NCBI RefSeq assembly: GCF_932526225.1
Contig: NC_064038.1
Span: 18,153,075 to 18,217,074, forward strand
DNA from: Nematostella vectensis
Lineage: Eukaryota; Cnidaria; Anthozoa; Actiniaria; Edwardsiidae
Direction of reading: 5' to 3'
DNA: 64,000 nt
In this document: in pieces, positions 1 to 9,955 of the stretch
Position numbering within the stretch: the stretch's first letter is position 1
Layout: every line of letters starts with the position of its first letter
The notes under the pieces: model-generated
Databases searched by the model: none
Seen by the model: the letters and a program-made list of their open reading frames with translations, nothing else
What the model was told of the DNA's origin: nothing
Position numbers and translations under genes: made by a program

Positions 1-280
1 AAATTGAAAACTTTGGCTCCAAAATAGTTGGCTTGACTAAATCTTCGCTGAATCTTCGTTTTTACAAAATATGGGAAATATCATAACCCGAAAAGGCTGA
101 GATCAACTTAAAGTCAATTTTAGGGAACTTGAAACGCATATTTTTTGTTTCTTTTACTTTAGGAAAGCTTGTGAATGACGAATTCCGTGTTATGCGCGCG
201 CTCAACGCCACTAGCGTAGCAACGTCGTTACTGAGCAACACTAATGACAGTACACCCTTAATTGATGTTTATTAAACTCC
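1..280. other. AT-rich intergenic DNA, no gene seen
   Basis: No convincing coding region or RNA gene is visible. A polypyrimidine tract ending in TTTAG near 160-165 could be a splice acceptor, but the sequence after it closes quickly in all frames. The stretch from 281 on is a repeated sequence described separately. Confidence 0.5.
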
Positions 281-345
281 GTCATTTACGTAGCCAATAT
301 TCTCCGTCTTTGACTACTGTTGTTTCCTTCGCGAGCGAGCGCAGC
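281..345 (+). repeat. 65-bp direct repeat, left copy
   Basis: This 65-bp stretch recurs at 4068-4132 in the same orientation with about four mismatches. It begins GTCATTTAC and ends GAGCGCAGC. The two copies flank the inverted-repeat element that carries the 204-bp satellite. They may be remnants of an older repeat into which that element inserted, or two ends of a larger mobile element. Confidence 0.75.
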
Positions 346-352
346 GGTTTAC

Positions 353-369
353 AGTCACTTCGTCCACAA
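353..369 (+). repeat. Left terminal inverted repeat of satellite-bearing element
   Basis: Exact inverted match to 3765-3781. It is followed by four further direct copies or near-copies of its inner part, CGTCCACAA, within 75 bp. Confidence 0.7.
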
Positions 370-582
370 ACCGTGTCGTCCACAACCAACACGTCCACAA
401 ATTGAGTCAACTCGTCCACAAAAATAGAGTCAACTTGTCCACATATAGTTTTCACAAAAATGTAGCCTCGTAGCATAAGTGTTTCATAAAAAAACGTCTA
501 ACTGTGAAAAAGAGAGTCTTTTTTAAATTCATATGCACAGTTATTCTCAACGCCAATTCGACATAAAACATTGCATTAAACG

Positions 583-3500
583 AACCCTTACGAAACCCTA
601 CGTAACTAGAACCGAATTAATCGTGTAGTTATTTTTATGCGATTTCAGCGAAGCGGCTACGATTAGCAATGTCTTTCACGCCGCTACGACCGTTGTGTTT
701 CTTTAACAAAAAAGTACTGCCGACACAATTTTTATTCCTTTAATATATCACGAACCCCTACATAACTAGAACCAAATTAATCCCTGGAATACGTAGATTA
801 AGGATTGTGTAGTTATTTTTGTGCGATTTTAGTGATGCGGCTAAGATCAGTAATTTCTTTCACGCCGCTTCGAGAGGGTTGTTTTGTTTAACAAGAAAAC
901 ACTACCGACACAAATTCAACACGAAAATTTCGCTCTTATTCCTTGGAGACATCACGAACCCCTACGTAACTAGAACCAAATAAACCCCTGGAATACGTAG
1001 ATTAAGGATTGTGTAGTTATTTTTGTGCGATTTTAGTGATGCGGCTAAGATAAGCGATGTCTATCACGCCGCTCGAGACCGTTGTGTTGTTTAACAAGAA
1101 AACACTGCCGACACAAATTCAACACGAAAATTTCGCTCTTATTCCTTGGAGACATCACAAACCCCTACGTAACTAGAACCAAATTATTCCCTGGAATACG
1201 TAGATTAAGGATTGTGTAGTTATTTTTGTGCGATTTTAGTGATGCGGCTAAGATAAGCGATGTCTTTCACGCCGCTTCGGGACCGTTGTGTTGTTTAACA
1301 AGAAAACACTGCCGACACAAATTTAACACGAAAATTTCTCTCTTATTCCTTGGAGACATCACGAACCCCTACGTAACTAGAACCAAATTAATCCCTGGAA
1401 TACGTAGATTAAGGATTGTTTAGTAATTTTTGTGTTATTTTAGTGATGCGGCTTAAGATAAGCGATGTCTATCACGCCGCTCGAGACCGTTGTGTTGTTT
1501 AACAAGAAAACACTGCCGACACAAATTCAACACGAAGATTTCGCTCTTATTCCTTGGAGACATCACGAACCCCTACGTAACTAGAACCAAATTAATCCCT
1601 GGAATACGTAGATTAAGGATTGTGTAGTTATTTTTGTGCGATTTTAGTGATGCGGCTAAGATAAGCGATGTCTTTCACGCCGCTTCGGGACCGTTGTGTT
1701 GTTTAACAAGGAAACACTGCCGACACAAATTAAACACGAAAATTTCGCTCTTATTCCTATTAGACATCACGAACCCCTACGTAACTAGCACCAAATTAAT
1801 CCCTGGAATAAGTAGATTAAGGATTGTGTAGTTATTTTTGTGCGATTTTAGTGATGCGGCTAAGATAAGCGATGTATTTCACGCCGCTCGAGACCGTTGT
1901 GTTGTTTAACAAGAAAACCCTGCCGACATAAATTCAACACGAAAATTTCGCTCTTATTCCTTGGAGACATCACGAACCCCTACGTAACTAGAACAAAATT
2001 AATCCCTGGAATACGTAGATTAAGAATTGTGTAAATATTTTTGTGCGATTTTAGTGATGCGGCTAAGATAAGCGATGTATTTCACGCCGCTCGAGACCGT
2101 TGTGTTGTTTAACAAGAAAACACTGCCGACACAAATTCAACACGAAAATTTCGCTCTTATTCCTTGGAGACATCACGAACCCCTACGTAACTAGAACCAA
2201 ATTAATCCCTGGAATACGTAGATTAAGGATTGTTTAGTAATTTTTGTGTTATTTCAGTGATGCGGCTTAAGATAAGCGATGTCTTTCACGCCGCTTCGAG
2301 ACCGTTGTGTTGTTTAACAAGAAAACACTGCCGACACAAATTCAACACGAAAATTTCGCTCTTATTCCTTGGAGACATCACGAACCCCTACGTAACTAGA
2401 ACCAAATTAATCCCTGGAATACGTAGATTAAGGATTGTTTAGTAATTTTTGTGTTATTTCAGTAATGCGGCTTAAGATAAGCGATGTCTATCACGCCGCT
2501 TCGAGACCGTTGTGTTGTTTAACAAGAAAACATTGCCGACACAAATTCAACACGAAGATTTCGCTCTTATTCCTTGGAGACATCACGAACCCCTACGTAA
2601 CTAGAACCAAATTAATCCCTGGAATACGTAGATTAAGAATTGTGTAAATATTTTTGTGCGATTTTAGTGATGCGGCTAAGATAAGCGATGTATTTCACGC
2701 CGCTTGAGACCGTTGTGTTGTTTAACAAGAAAACCCTGCCGACATAAATTCAACACGAAAATTTCGCTCTTATTCCTTGGAGACATCACGAACCCCTACA
2801 TAACTAGAACAAAATTAATCCCTGGAATACGTAGATTAAGAATTGTGTAAATATTTTTGTGCGATTTTAGTGATGCGGCTAAGATAAGCGATGTATTTCA
2901 CGCCGCTCGAGACCGTTGTGTTGTTTAACAAGAAAACCCTGCCGACATAAATTCAACACGAAAATTTCGCTCTTATTCCTTGGAGACATCACGAACCCCT
3001 ACGTAACTAGAACAAAATTAATCCCTGGAATACGTAGATTAAGAATTGTGTAAATATTTTTGTGCGATTTTAGTGATGCGGCTAAGATAAGCGATGTATT
3101 TCACGCCGCTCGAGACCGTTGTGTTGTTTAACAAGAAAACACTGCCGACACAAATTCAACACGAAAATTTCGCTCTTATTCCTTGGAGACATCACGAACC
3201 CCTACGTAACTAGAACCAAATTAATCCCTGGAATACGTAGATTAAGGATTGTTTAGTAATTTTTGTGTTATTTCAGTGATGCGGCTTAAGATAAGCGATG
3301 TCTTTCACGCCGCTTCGAGACCGTTGTGTTGTTTAACAAGAAAACACTGCCGACACAAATTCAACAAGAAAATTTCGCTCTTATTCCTTGGAGACATCAC
3401 GAACCCCTACGTAACTAGAACCAAATTAATCCCTGGAATACGTAGATTAAGGATTGTTTAGTAATTTTTGTGTTATTTCAGTGATGCGGCTTAAGATAAG

Positions 3501-3764
3501 CGATGTCTATCACGCCGCTTCGAGACCGTTGTGTTGTTTAACAAGAAAACACTGCCGACACAAATTCAACACGAAAATTTCGCTCTTATTCCTTGGAGAC
3601 ATCACGAACCCCTACGTAACTAGAACCAAATTAATCCCTGGAATACGTAGATTAAGGATTGTTTAGTAATTTTTGTGTTATTTCAGTGATGCGGCTTAAG
3701 ATAAGCGATGTCTATCACGCCGCTTCGAGACCGTTGTGTTGTTTAACAAGAAAACACTGCCGAC
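583..3764 (+). repeat. 203-205 bp satellite, about 15.5 units
   Basis: The anchor CACGAACCCCTACGTAACTA recurs at about 953, 1156, 1360, 1564, 1768, 1971, 2174, 2379, 2584, 2787, 2990, 3193, 3398 and 3603, with more diverged units before 953. Unit lengths are 203, 204 or 205 bp. Three sub-types differ in the segment after GGATTGT or GAATTGT. Units from 1768 on repeat with a period of 1019 bp, that is five units. Short open frames of 65-70 codons recur in each unit only because the repeat lacks stops in that frame; they are not genes. Confidence 0.95.
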
Positions 3765-3781
3765 TTGTGGACGAAGTGACT
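3765..3781 (-). repeat. Right terminal inverted repeat of satellite-bearing element
   Basis: Exact reverse complement of 353-369. It abruptly ends the last satellite unit, which is cut in the middle of its repeat consensus at about 3763. Confidence 0.7.
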
Positions 3782-4394
3782 TGATACCAGCGCAGCACAT
3801 GTTGCATAGGATTAATGAATTTATTGGGTTATTAACTACTTTGAGGCCATAAATGGAATTTTGAACATCAAAATAAATTTTATGGCCGAAATGTAGAGTA
3901 TAGTTAACTTCCGGTGACGTCATCACGAGATGGGGTGCACATTGGCCAATCCCTAGACCCCCCTCTTGGCATTCGCAAGAGTCAGTTGGCGCCTTTTGAG
4001 CAAACCAACTTGAGCCCGGGTGAGTTCTTTACATTTCTTATTAATTCATCTTTTATGTTTCGGCTATGTCATTTACATGGCCAATATTCTCCATCTTTGA
4101 CTACTGTTGTTTCCTTCGCGAACGAGCGCAGCACATGCTGCATATGATGAATAACTACTTTAGGCCATAAAACTTATTATTTAGTTTCCGAAACTCATGA
4201 AACTCACAATAAATATTCTTGTGCTCATAATCTACTTGAAGGAGACTAAACAAAAAGAAAACGCTTTCTGGGCTTCGGGGGCAGATGTAGACAATTAAGC
4301 AGCATATATAATTCGGTGATTCCGCTTCATACTATATCTGAATTGTAACATTGTAAATAGTAATATTATAATGCCATCAGAACCCCTAAAACAG
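3782..4394. other. Intergenic DNA with copies of flanking repeats
   Basis: No gene is seen. The motif GCGCAGCACATG(T/C)TGCATA occurs at about 3790 and again at about 4126, and 4068-4132 is the right copy of the 65-bp direct repeat. A TGACGTCA palindrome lies near 3912. Confidence 0.5.
4068..4132 (+). repeat. 65-bp direct repeat, right copy
   Basis: Same sequence and orientation as 281-345 with about four substitutions. Confidence 0.75.
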
Positions 4395-4552
4395 CAGGGG
4401 CGTAGCCAGGGGGGTGGCCCAGGGGGCCCGGGCCCCCCTTCTAGCAGCCAAAAATACAGTAAATGTATGAGACATTATCTAAAATACAGGAGAAAATGTC
4501 TGGAAAGGACCTTTTGGGCACCCTCCTGTTAAAAATCCTGGCTACGCCGCTG
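4395..4552. mobile_element. 158-bp MITE, hAT-like termini
   Basis: Terminal inverted repeats CAGGGGCGTAGCCAGG (4395-4410) and CCTGGCTACGCCGCTG (4537-4552) differ at one position. A 5-bp direct repeat AACAG lies on each side (4390-4394 and 4553-4557). CAGNG termini are typical of hAT transposons, and 5-bp duplications are known for the hAT5 group described in cnidarians; the assignment is by termini only, as the element is too short to code. The interior starts with a G/C-rich run and is otherwise unremarkable. Confidence 0.75.
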
Positions 4553-4557
4553 AACAG

Positions 4558-6167
4558 TTCCGTAGTCCTATTGTAGAAGACTAAATTTGTTGTTTTGTTA
4601 CGAAAGCAGACGTACCACTGCTCTTGCATGTGTGGACGGGGAAGAACAAAACCAACCTGAATTATGAAAAAATAAAAACAAATAAAATGCTGACATAGCC
4701 AAACCACTAATAAACTTATTTCTTGCTGTCAATTGTAAAGCAAAGTTAGCACATTATGCATATCAAAATGGTTCCTTGTGTGAATGCTGTATTTTGTACT
4801 CATCTTCATTATATGTTATCGATAATAGAAAAAAGGAATAAAAAGAAGTGATATATTTGCAACGCCTTCTGCCTCTGATTTGTGCAAACAACTTAGCGAA
4901 GAAAAGAAATTCTTGTGTAGGAGCTTCAGTTACTAAGTAACTTTTTCTATTAACACGTTTACATAGTGCTCTCTTACTCTCTTAGCAAAACCAAGCTAGC
5001 GCAAACGGCTGCCTTTCCCCAAAGGTGGTCTTTTCCAGCAAAATCAAGACAATGCGACATTAAACATAATATGTCAGATGCTGTCTCATGCCTGCTGAAG
5101 TCCTTTTAAAACAAGTATAGATTTTGAGTTTCAAGGTAAGTAATCTGTTATTTCCCTTTATTCCTTTTCTTTTGTGACCATTGTCGAAGACAAGACAACA
5201 TGCTATAATTTTGCTACATATAAAAGTTGTGTAAGCTCTAGTTAAATAGTTCAAAAAGCAGCTGCTTAATTTTGATAACATTTTATCTCGCTAATTTTTT
5301 TAGCGCTTCGCGCTGTCCTGTTTTTGTTAAATTGAAAGAAATATTTGAATTTACAATCCTAAAATGGCCACCATGAACTAGATTTATAAGAAAAATGGCG
5401 TTGGCCAAGATGGGGTACTTGGGGGTTCGAGGCTTTGCAGATCGATGGAAATGATCTTTTATGTGTATTTTTTTGCTTCCCTTGGCACCATTCTCTTACA
5501 ATTTGCAGTCTTTTTTTCTCCATATGACGGTATTGTTTTAGTATACAGCTATTTAAAAAAAACGTCGAACTTTGGTTATCGCGGATGTATGTGTCATAAC
5601 CCGATAGGCAACGTGGGAGAAATTAACTAAGTTCCAAACAGTGCTAAAAATGCACGCTTCGTATAGTCCCAAGATCTTAGGTAGCGGGTTATTTAGATGA
5701 GATTTTTCTAGGCTTTTCAATTGATAAAGTGTGGTTTTATTTGGGAGGTCAAAGTAAACACTGTGGCGATATTCGCAAAATTTGGAAGCATTGATTCACA
5801 ATTCGTACGGACGAGTTGGGAATTTGAAGTTTCAGGAACATGGAGAGCTTTGTGCTAGAGTCGATCTTAGAATAACTTTTACTTTAGCAAAGATAGCTAA
5901 CATCATCTAAAGAAGCATATGATCTGAATTTGCTCTATCCTCAATACATTTACTACTTAAAGTTTACGTGGTATCTGTAATTTTAGTCAAACCTACTTGC
6001 AAAATATTTCAATTAATTCGATCAAATATAGACGAAAAGAACTTAGGGCTGATTACTGGGCAACCATCCTTATGTGAGACCCAGATATGCTGGTGTTTTG
6101 GACGAGTCTGGTTTTGTAAAGCTTTTTCTTACGACAAACGCGCACTTCGAGCCTCCCGCATTTACTT
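4558..6167. other. AT-rich intergenic DNA, no gene seen
   Basis: Several short open frames exist but none has the composition of a coding exon, a signal peptide or convincing splice sites. No RNA gene or repeat is recognised. Confidence 0.5.
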
Positions 6168-6360
6168 AAATAAAATATTCTTTGCGTGCCTTTATTGAGT
6201 TTTGAAAACCGGGGTGTTTTTGTCTTGGAGAATTCGAGAGCAGATCAGTGGAGAGCACAAGACGGCAGGTACAGTGCTTCACATCTGCTCGAGATTTCTT
6301 CCCCAAACAGACACCGAGGTTTTCAAAACTTGATGAAGGCACAAAAAGAATGTTTTATTT
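6168..6360. repeat. 193-bp imperfect fold-back
   Basis: The left arm (about 6168-6218) and right arm (about 6312-6360) are imperfect reverse complements. The outermost match is AAATAAAA with TTTTATTT. Further in, GTGCC pairs with GGCAC and AGTTTTGAAAACC pairs with GGTTTTCAAAACT. Additional pairing inside, AGCAGAT with ATCTGCT, extends the stem, so most of the 193 nt could fold into one hairpin. It is either an old MITE or a transcribed long hairpin; no target-site duplication is apparent. Confidence 0.6.
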
Positions 6361-7136
6361 CTATTATAAAATTATTTCTAATCCTACGCAAAAGACAAAA
6401 AACTTTACAACAGCACGCGCTAATGGCGTCATTCAGTGCCATTTAGCTCGCGCGTAGAAAACAGTTTAAAAAACTGAAAAACTGGCTTCAATATCAAGCA
6501 ATATCAACTTCATCGTTTGGTTGTTCATTTATTAGGATTTATTTTGCACATTTTCTCCCGCAGAATTATATTTTTCAGTGTTGAAAGGTAAAAGTTGTTG
6601 GGTTGTTGACTGAGGGTGCACGAATTCCCTTTACACGATTTTATGCTGCGTCATCGCATGACCTTCATCATGTTATGAAAGTGACCAATCCCACCAATCA
6701 GAATGCCTGTATTATCTCAATTATTTTATAAAATATACACCTAAACGGCTTCTCTCATCAACACTAAAATAATAATTATTTTTGTTTGTTTTTCGTTATC
6801 GCTCAAAAAGGCTAATGTTCAAATCATTTTCAATCGTGTTTTTTTTTATAATCTGTAGTTTTCCATTACCGTAAGGAACTCTAGAAACTTAACTTATATT
6901 TTGTACTGTTTTTATTTATAATCATGGTGCTCCTATAAATAATATATCTCTAAAATGCTAACTGTTCGAAGAAAAATAATTCCGCTTCTGCCATTTCTGT
7001 CCAAATAATAATTTCTCGTGTCAATTTAATTCTTTAGGTTTCCGAGCTAATTTCTCAAACAACGAAATACGAATCTGAGACGGACTAAAAGGCAAAAAGA
7101 GTAAACGAATGTATGTTATATCTCATATTTTCTCTT

Positions 7137-7171
7137 CTTTGATTTTTGTTTGGTAAGAACAAAAATCAAAG
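7137..7171. repeat. Perfect 14-bp stem, 7-nt loop
   Basis: CTTTGATTTTTGTT (7137-7150) and its exact reverse complement (7158-7171) flank the loop TGGTAAG. No neighbouring gene explains it. Confidence 0.8.
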
Positions 7172-7706
7172 TTTTGTAAATAAAGTAGTTTTGTAAATTC
7201 TTTGTTTGTGAGGGGGATTTTTTTTTAGTTTATTTCACCTCACCAACTAGTTTGCACTAATCCTAGAAATTAATCAAACAATGAATTTATAGAAAAAAAG
7301 GTACATAAAATTCACTGAACTTGGCAGTACATAAAAAGAAATGAACAAAAGTGATCTGTTTTTCAGCAATATCAAACCTATCAAAGCAAGTCGCTGCACC
7401 TCTACTAATACTGCTGTGTCTTGGCAAATAACTCTTGATAAAAGCACTGGATAGGCAGGTTAATTTATTATTAAACCACACCGGTAGGGCAACCAATTTT
7501 CCAACAGATTACAGGAGTGTTTCTTGTTTATAGTGGCCATAAAATTATATGAATGATTTCCTATGATAGATAATTAAATAACAAATTCAGAGGTAGAAAT
7601 TATAAAAAAAATCATAAAAAACTATGTAAAATATTTGGAAAACAAATGCTTTAGGCAATGCCTAAATCTATATATTATCTTCTAGGACAAAACGAATCAC
7701 AAGAAA

Positions 7707-7982
7707 TTACGGCCACAGTTTCACCGGTCTTTCTAGTCTTTTCGGGATCCCAGTAGAAACCAGTTTTCTCCCGACAATTTTTCCGCAGTGTAGCGAAAGT
7801 AGAAATTGTGTCCACTCACTAAAATTTGTGAACTTTTTCACACCCATAATTCTATACCTGTCAATGACATACTTTTTGTTAGCCGAAAGAACGTTGAGGA
7901 AAATGTTGACGGCATATTTTGAATCTACCGCCTGTCTAAAATGAGATCCCATGATACACCGCATCCACGAAACGAAGTGCAA
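7707..7982 (-). CDS. Weak hypothetical open frame or exon
   Basis: An open frame of about 91 codons on the minus strand with no recognised domain. On that strand an acceptor-like TTTTAGACAG and a donor-like GACAG|GTATAG bracket a part of it (residues around AVDSKYAVNIF to KYVIDR), which would fit an internal exon of about 74 nt. No neighbouring exon was found and the start codon is not ATG. It may simply be a chance open frame in AT-rich DNA. Confidence 0.2.
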   Translation of the reverse strand: MHFVSWMRCIMGSHFRQAVDSKYAVNIFLNVLSANKKYVIDRYRIMGVKKFTNFSEWTQFLLSLHCGKIVGRKLVSTGIPKRLERPVKLWP

Positions 7983-8518
7983 CCTTTTTTAAAATAGATG
8001 TATACAAGTACGACAAGCATCACTTCATCTAAAAATTGCTATATCTTTTTGGGGGGAGGGCGCAATGCTTATGCTTATTAGTCATTTTTGTTGCGAAAAT
8101 GCTTTTTTGGCTTGTGATGACGATGATATCGTCCTACGTGTTCCAGACAGGTGAAGTGATCCAAACAATTATGAAAATTGCTTCGAAATAAAAATACTTT
8201 CTGAACAAACCATTCGATGAAATAAGCTGGATTTATATCTCAGGAAGGGTCAATAGTTTTGTACCATTTAGGTAGTTTTGGATTGTTCAAATTTACAATA
8301 TTCGAGGCAAAAATATAAAAACAAATTCTGAGTGATGCTTAACTATAACTACACGGAACTACGATACGGTACAAGTACTTCCCCAGGAACAATGGTAGAC
8401 GATATCAATGATATAGAACAACGAAAATCAGAGAGGGGAAGGAGTAATTACCGACTAGACTAGACTATATTCTAACTTTATTTTCTATTCTGTATTACAG
8501 TACACTTCTTATTACAGA

Positions 8519-8623
8519 ATGTCAATGCGGACTGTTCTTGTGCTCTTTGCGATTCTTTTCTTGATACAAACATATCCTTGTCATGCTTGGAGAAGACGGC
8601 GAACAACTACGCGGCCAAAATAT
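8519..8623 (+). CDS. Secreted cysteine-rich protein, signal-peptide exon
   Basis: ATG at 8519 opens 35 codons ending exactly at a strong splice donor, TAT|GTAAGTG (8624). Residues 1-23 form a classic signal peptide: a short n-region (MSMRT), a hydrophobic core (VLVLFAILFLIQ), then a polar c-region ending CHA, with likely cleavage before WRRRR. The mature start is very basic (four Arg, then TTTRPKY). Two acceptor-like TTATTACAG/TATTACAG sites lie just upstream of the ATG, so a 5' untranslated exon probably exists further upstream. The exon ends in phase 0 and fits the exon at 11527, which also starts in phase 0. I do not recognise the family. Confidence 0.65.
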
Positions 8624-8744
8624 GTAAGTGTTCTAATAACAATATTATAGTAAAATCCCGCAAGTAAAAACCTAGGATTCAAGAGCCTGTCATGCCCCCT
8701 AAAGAACCTGTTATGCACCCTAAAGAACCTGTTATGCACCCTTC

Positions 8745-9690
8745 TCATATGTGTTTGACCGATTCTCACTTGTGTTTGACCGATTCTCACTTGTGTTTGA
8801 CCGATTCTCACTTGTGTTGCGCTTGTGTTTGACCGCTTCTCACTTGTGTTTGACCGATTCTCACTTGTGTTGCGCTTTTGTTTGGCCGATTTTCACTTGT
8901 GTTTGACCGATTCTCACTTGTGTTGCGCTTGTGTTTGACCGATTCTCACTTGTGTTTGACCGATTCTCACTTGTGTTGCGCTTGTGTTTGACCGATTTTC
9001 ACTTGTGTTGCGCTTGTTTTTGACCGATTCTCACTTGTGATGCGCTTGTGTTTGACCGATTCTTACTTGTGTTTGACCGATTTTCACTTGTGTTGCGCTT
9101 GTGTTTGACCGATTCTCACTTGTGTTGCGCTTGTGTTTGACCGATTCTAACTTGTGTTGCGCTTGTCTTTGACCGATTCTCACTTGTGTTGCGCTTGTGT
9201 TCGGCTGATTCTCACTTGTGTTGCGCTTGTGTTGACAGATTCTCACTTGTGTTGCGCTTGTGTTTGACTGATTCTCTCTTGTGTTGTGCTTGTGTTTGAC
9301 TGATTCTCTCTTGTGTTGTGCTTGTGTTTGACTGATTCTCTCTTGTGTTGTGCTTGTGTTGCGCTTGTGTTTGACTGATTCTCTCTTGTGTTGCGCTTGT
9401 GTTCGACCGATTCTCACTTGTGTTGTGCTTGTGTTTGACTGATTCTCTCTTGTGTTGTGCTTGTGTTTGACTGATTCTCACTTGTGTTGTGTTTGTGTTT
9501 GACTGATTCTCTCTTGTGTTGTGTTTGTGTTTGACTGATTCTAATTTGTGTTGCACTTGTGTTTGACTGATCCTCACTTGTGTTGCGATTGTGTTATGAT
9601 CGATTCTCACTTGTGTTGCGATTGTTTTTGACCGATTCACAGTTGTGATGCGCTTGTGCTTGACCGATTCTCACTTCCGTTTGCGCTTGC
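8745..9690 (+). repeat. 21/32-bp minisatellite
   Basis: The core TTGACCGATTCTCACTTGTG recurs about 35 times. A 21-bp unit alternates with a 32-bp unit that adds TGCGCTTGTGT. In the right half the core drifts to TTGACTGATTCTCTCTTGTG. Just before it, at 8690-8745, CCTAAAGAACCTGTTATGCA recurs with the same 21-bp period, so two unrelated sequences share one period length. Minus-strand open frames of up to 142 codons rich in Q, T, N and S arise from the repeat and are not taken as genes. Confidence 0.9.
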
Positions 9691-9870
9691 GTCGTAGTGA
9701 GAACCAACCTTTAGAAAATAATCACTGCCACTCGACCAACCAGAGCTCTCCATTTCAACCCCCTAAATCTCAAAATAATTAAGGTGTCAAGCGGCAAGGG
9801 CATTGAACAATAAGGAATTAGTTGGGAATGTACCTAGTAATTAGTGGTTATTGCTTTAGTGGTTAGTATT

Positions 9871-9939
9871 CCCTAAGTTGCACCTATAATTTGATTGTTT
9901 TCCGGGAAGAAACAATAAAAACAAAGTTGCAACTTAGGG
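9871..9939. repeat. 69-nt stem-loop with perfect 12-bp ends
   Basis: CCCTAAGTTGCA (9871-9882) is the exact reverse complement of 9928-9939. Inside, ATTGTTT pairs with AAACAAT around a short loop with TCCGGGA, so the whole segment can fold into one interrupted hairpin. The size and shape resemble a small-RNA precursor or a tiny MITE. Confidence 0.65.
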
Positions 9940-9955
9940 ATCCTCACCCTGGCAC

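Larger units (their letters stand above)
353..3781. mobile_element. Putative non-autonomous DNA element carrying a satellite array
   Basis: A perfect 17-bp inverted repeat, AGTCACTTCGTCCACAA, lies at 353-369 and as its reverse complement at 3765-3781. Just inside the left end the motif CGTCCACAA recurs at 361-369, 377-385, 392-400 and 413-421, with a variant near 435-443; such subterminal repeats are typical of transposase-binding regions. The interior is almost entirely the 203-205 bp satellite. No transposase is present and I see no clear target-site duplication, so the superfamily is unknown. It could also be a satellite that expanded inside a MITE. Confidence 0.55.
6361..8518. other. AT-rich intergenic DNA with minor structures
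   Basis: It holds a perfect 14-bp stem at 7137-7171, a 29-bp motif at 7650-7678 that recurs inverted at 18576-18604, and a weak minus-strand open frame at 7707-7982. A stretch near 8018-8090 resembles 23258-23345. No confident gene is seen before the exon at 8519. Confidence 0.5.

Noticed and set aside
1226-3666. Recurring open frames of 65-70 codons in the satellite, such as those at 1226 and 2230
   Set aside because: Each is the same stretch of the 204-bp unit read in one frame and bounded by unit-specific stops. It has no start context, no signal or domain, and its variation follows the DNA repeat, not codon positions.
5445-6457. Short plus-strand open frames, including a hydrophobic one at 5445
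   Set aside because: AT-rich sequence yields Phe/Leu-rich frames by chance. The one at 6186-6457 overlaps the fold-back, and none has splice sites or a plausible signal peptide with cleavage site.
9031-9640. Minus-strand open frames of 128 and 142 codons
   Set aside because: They translate the 21/32-bp minisatellite into Q/T/N/S-rich repeats in two overlapping frames, as any stop-free repeat would. No signal peptide or splice sites go with them.
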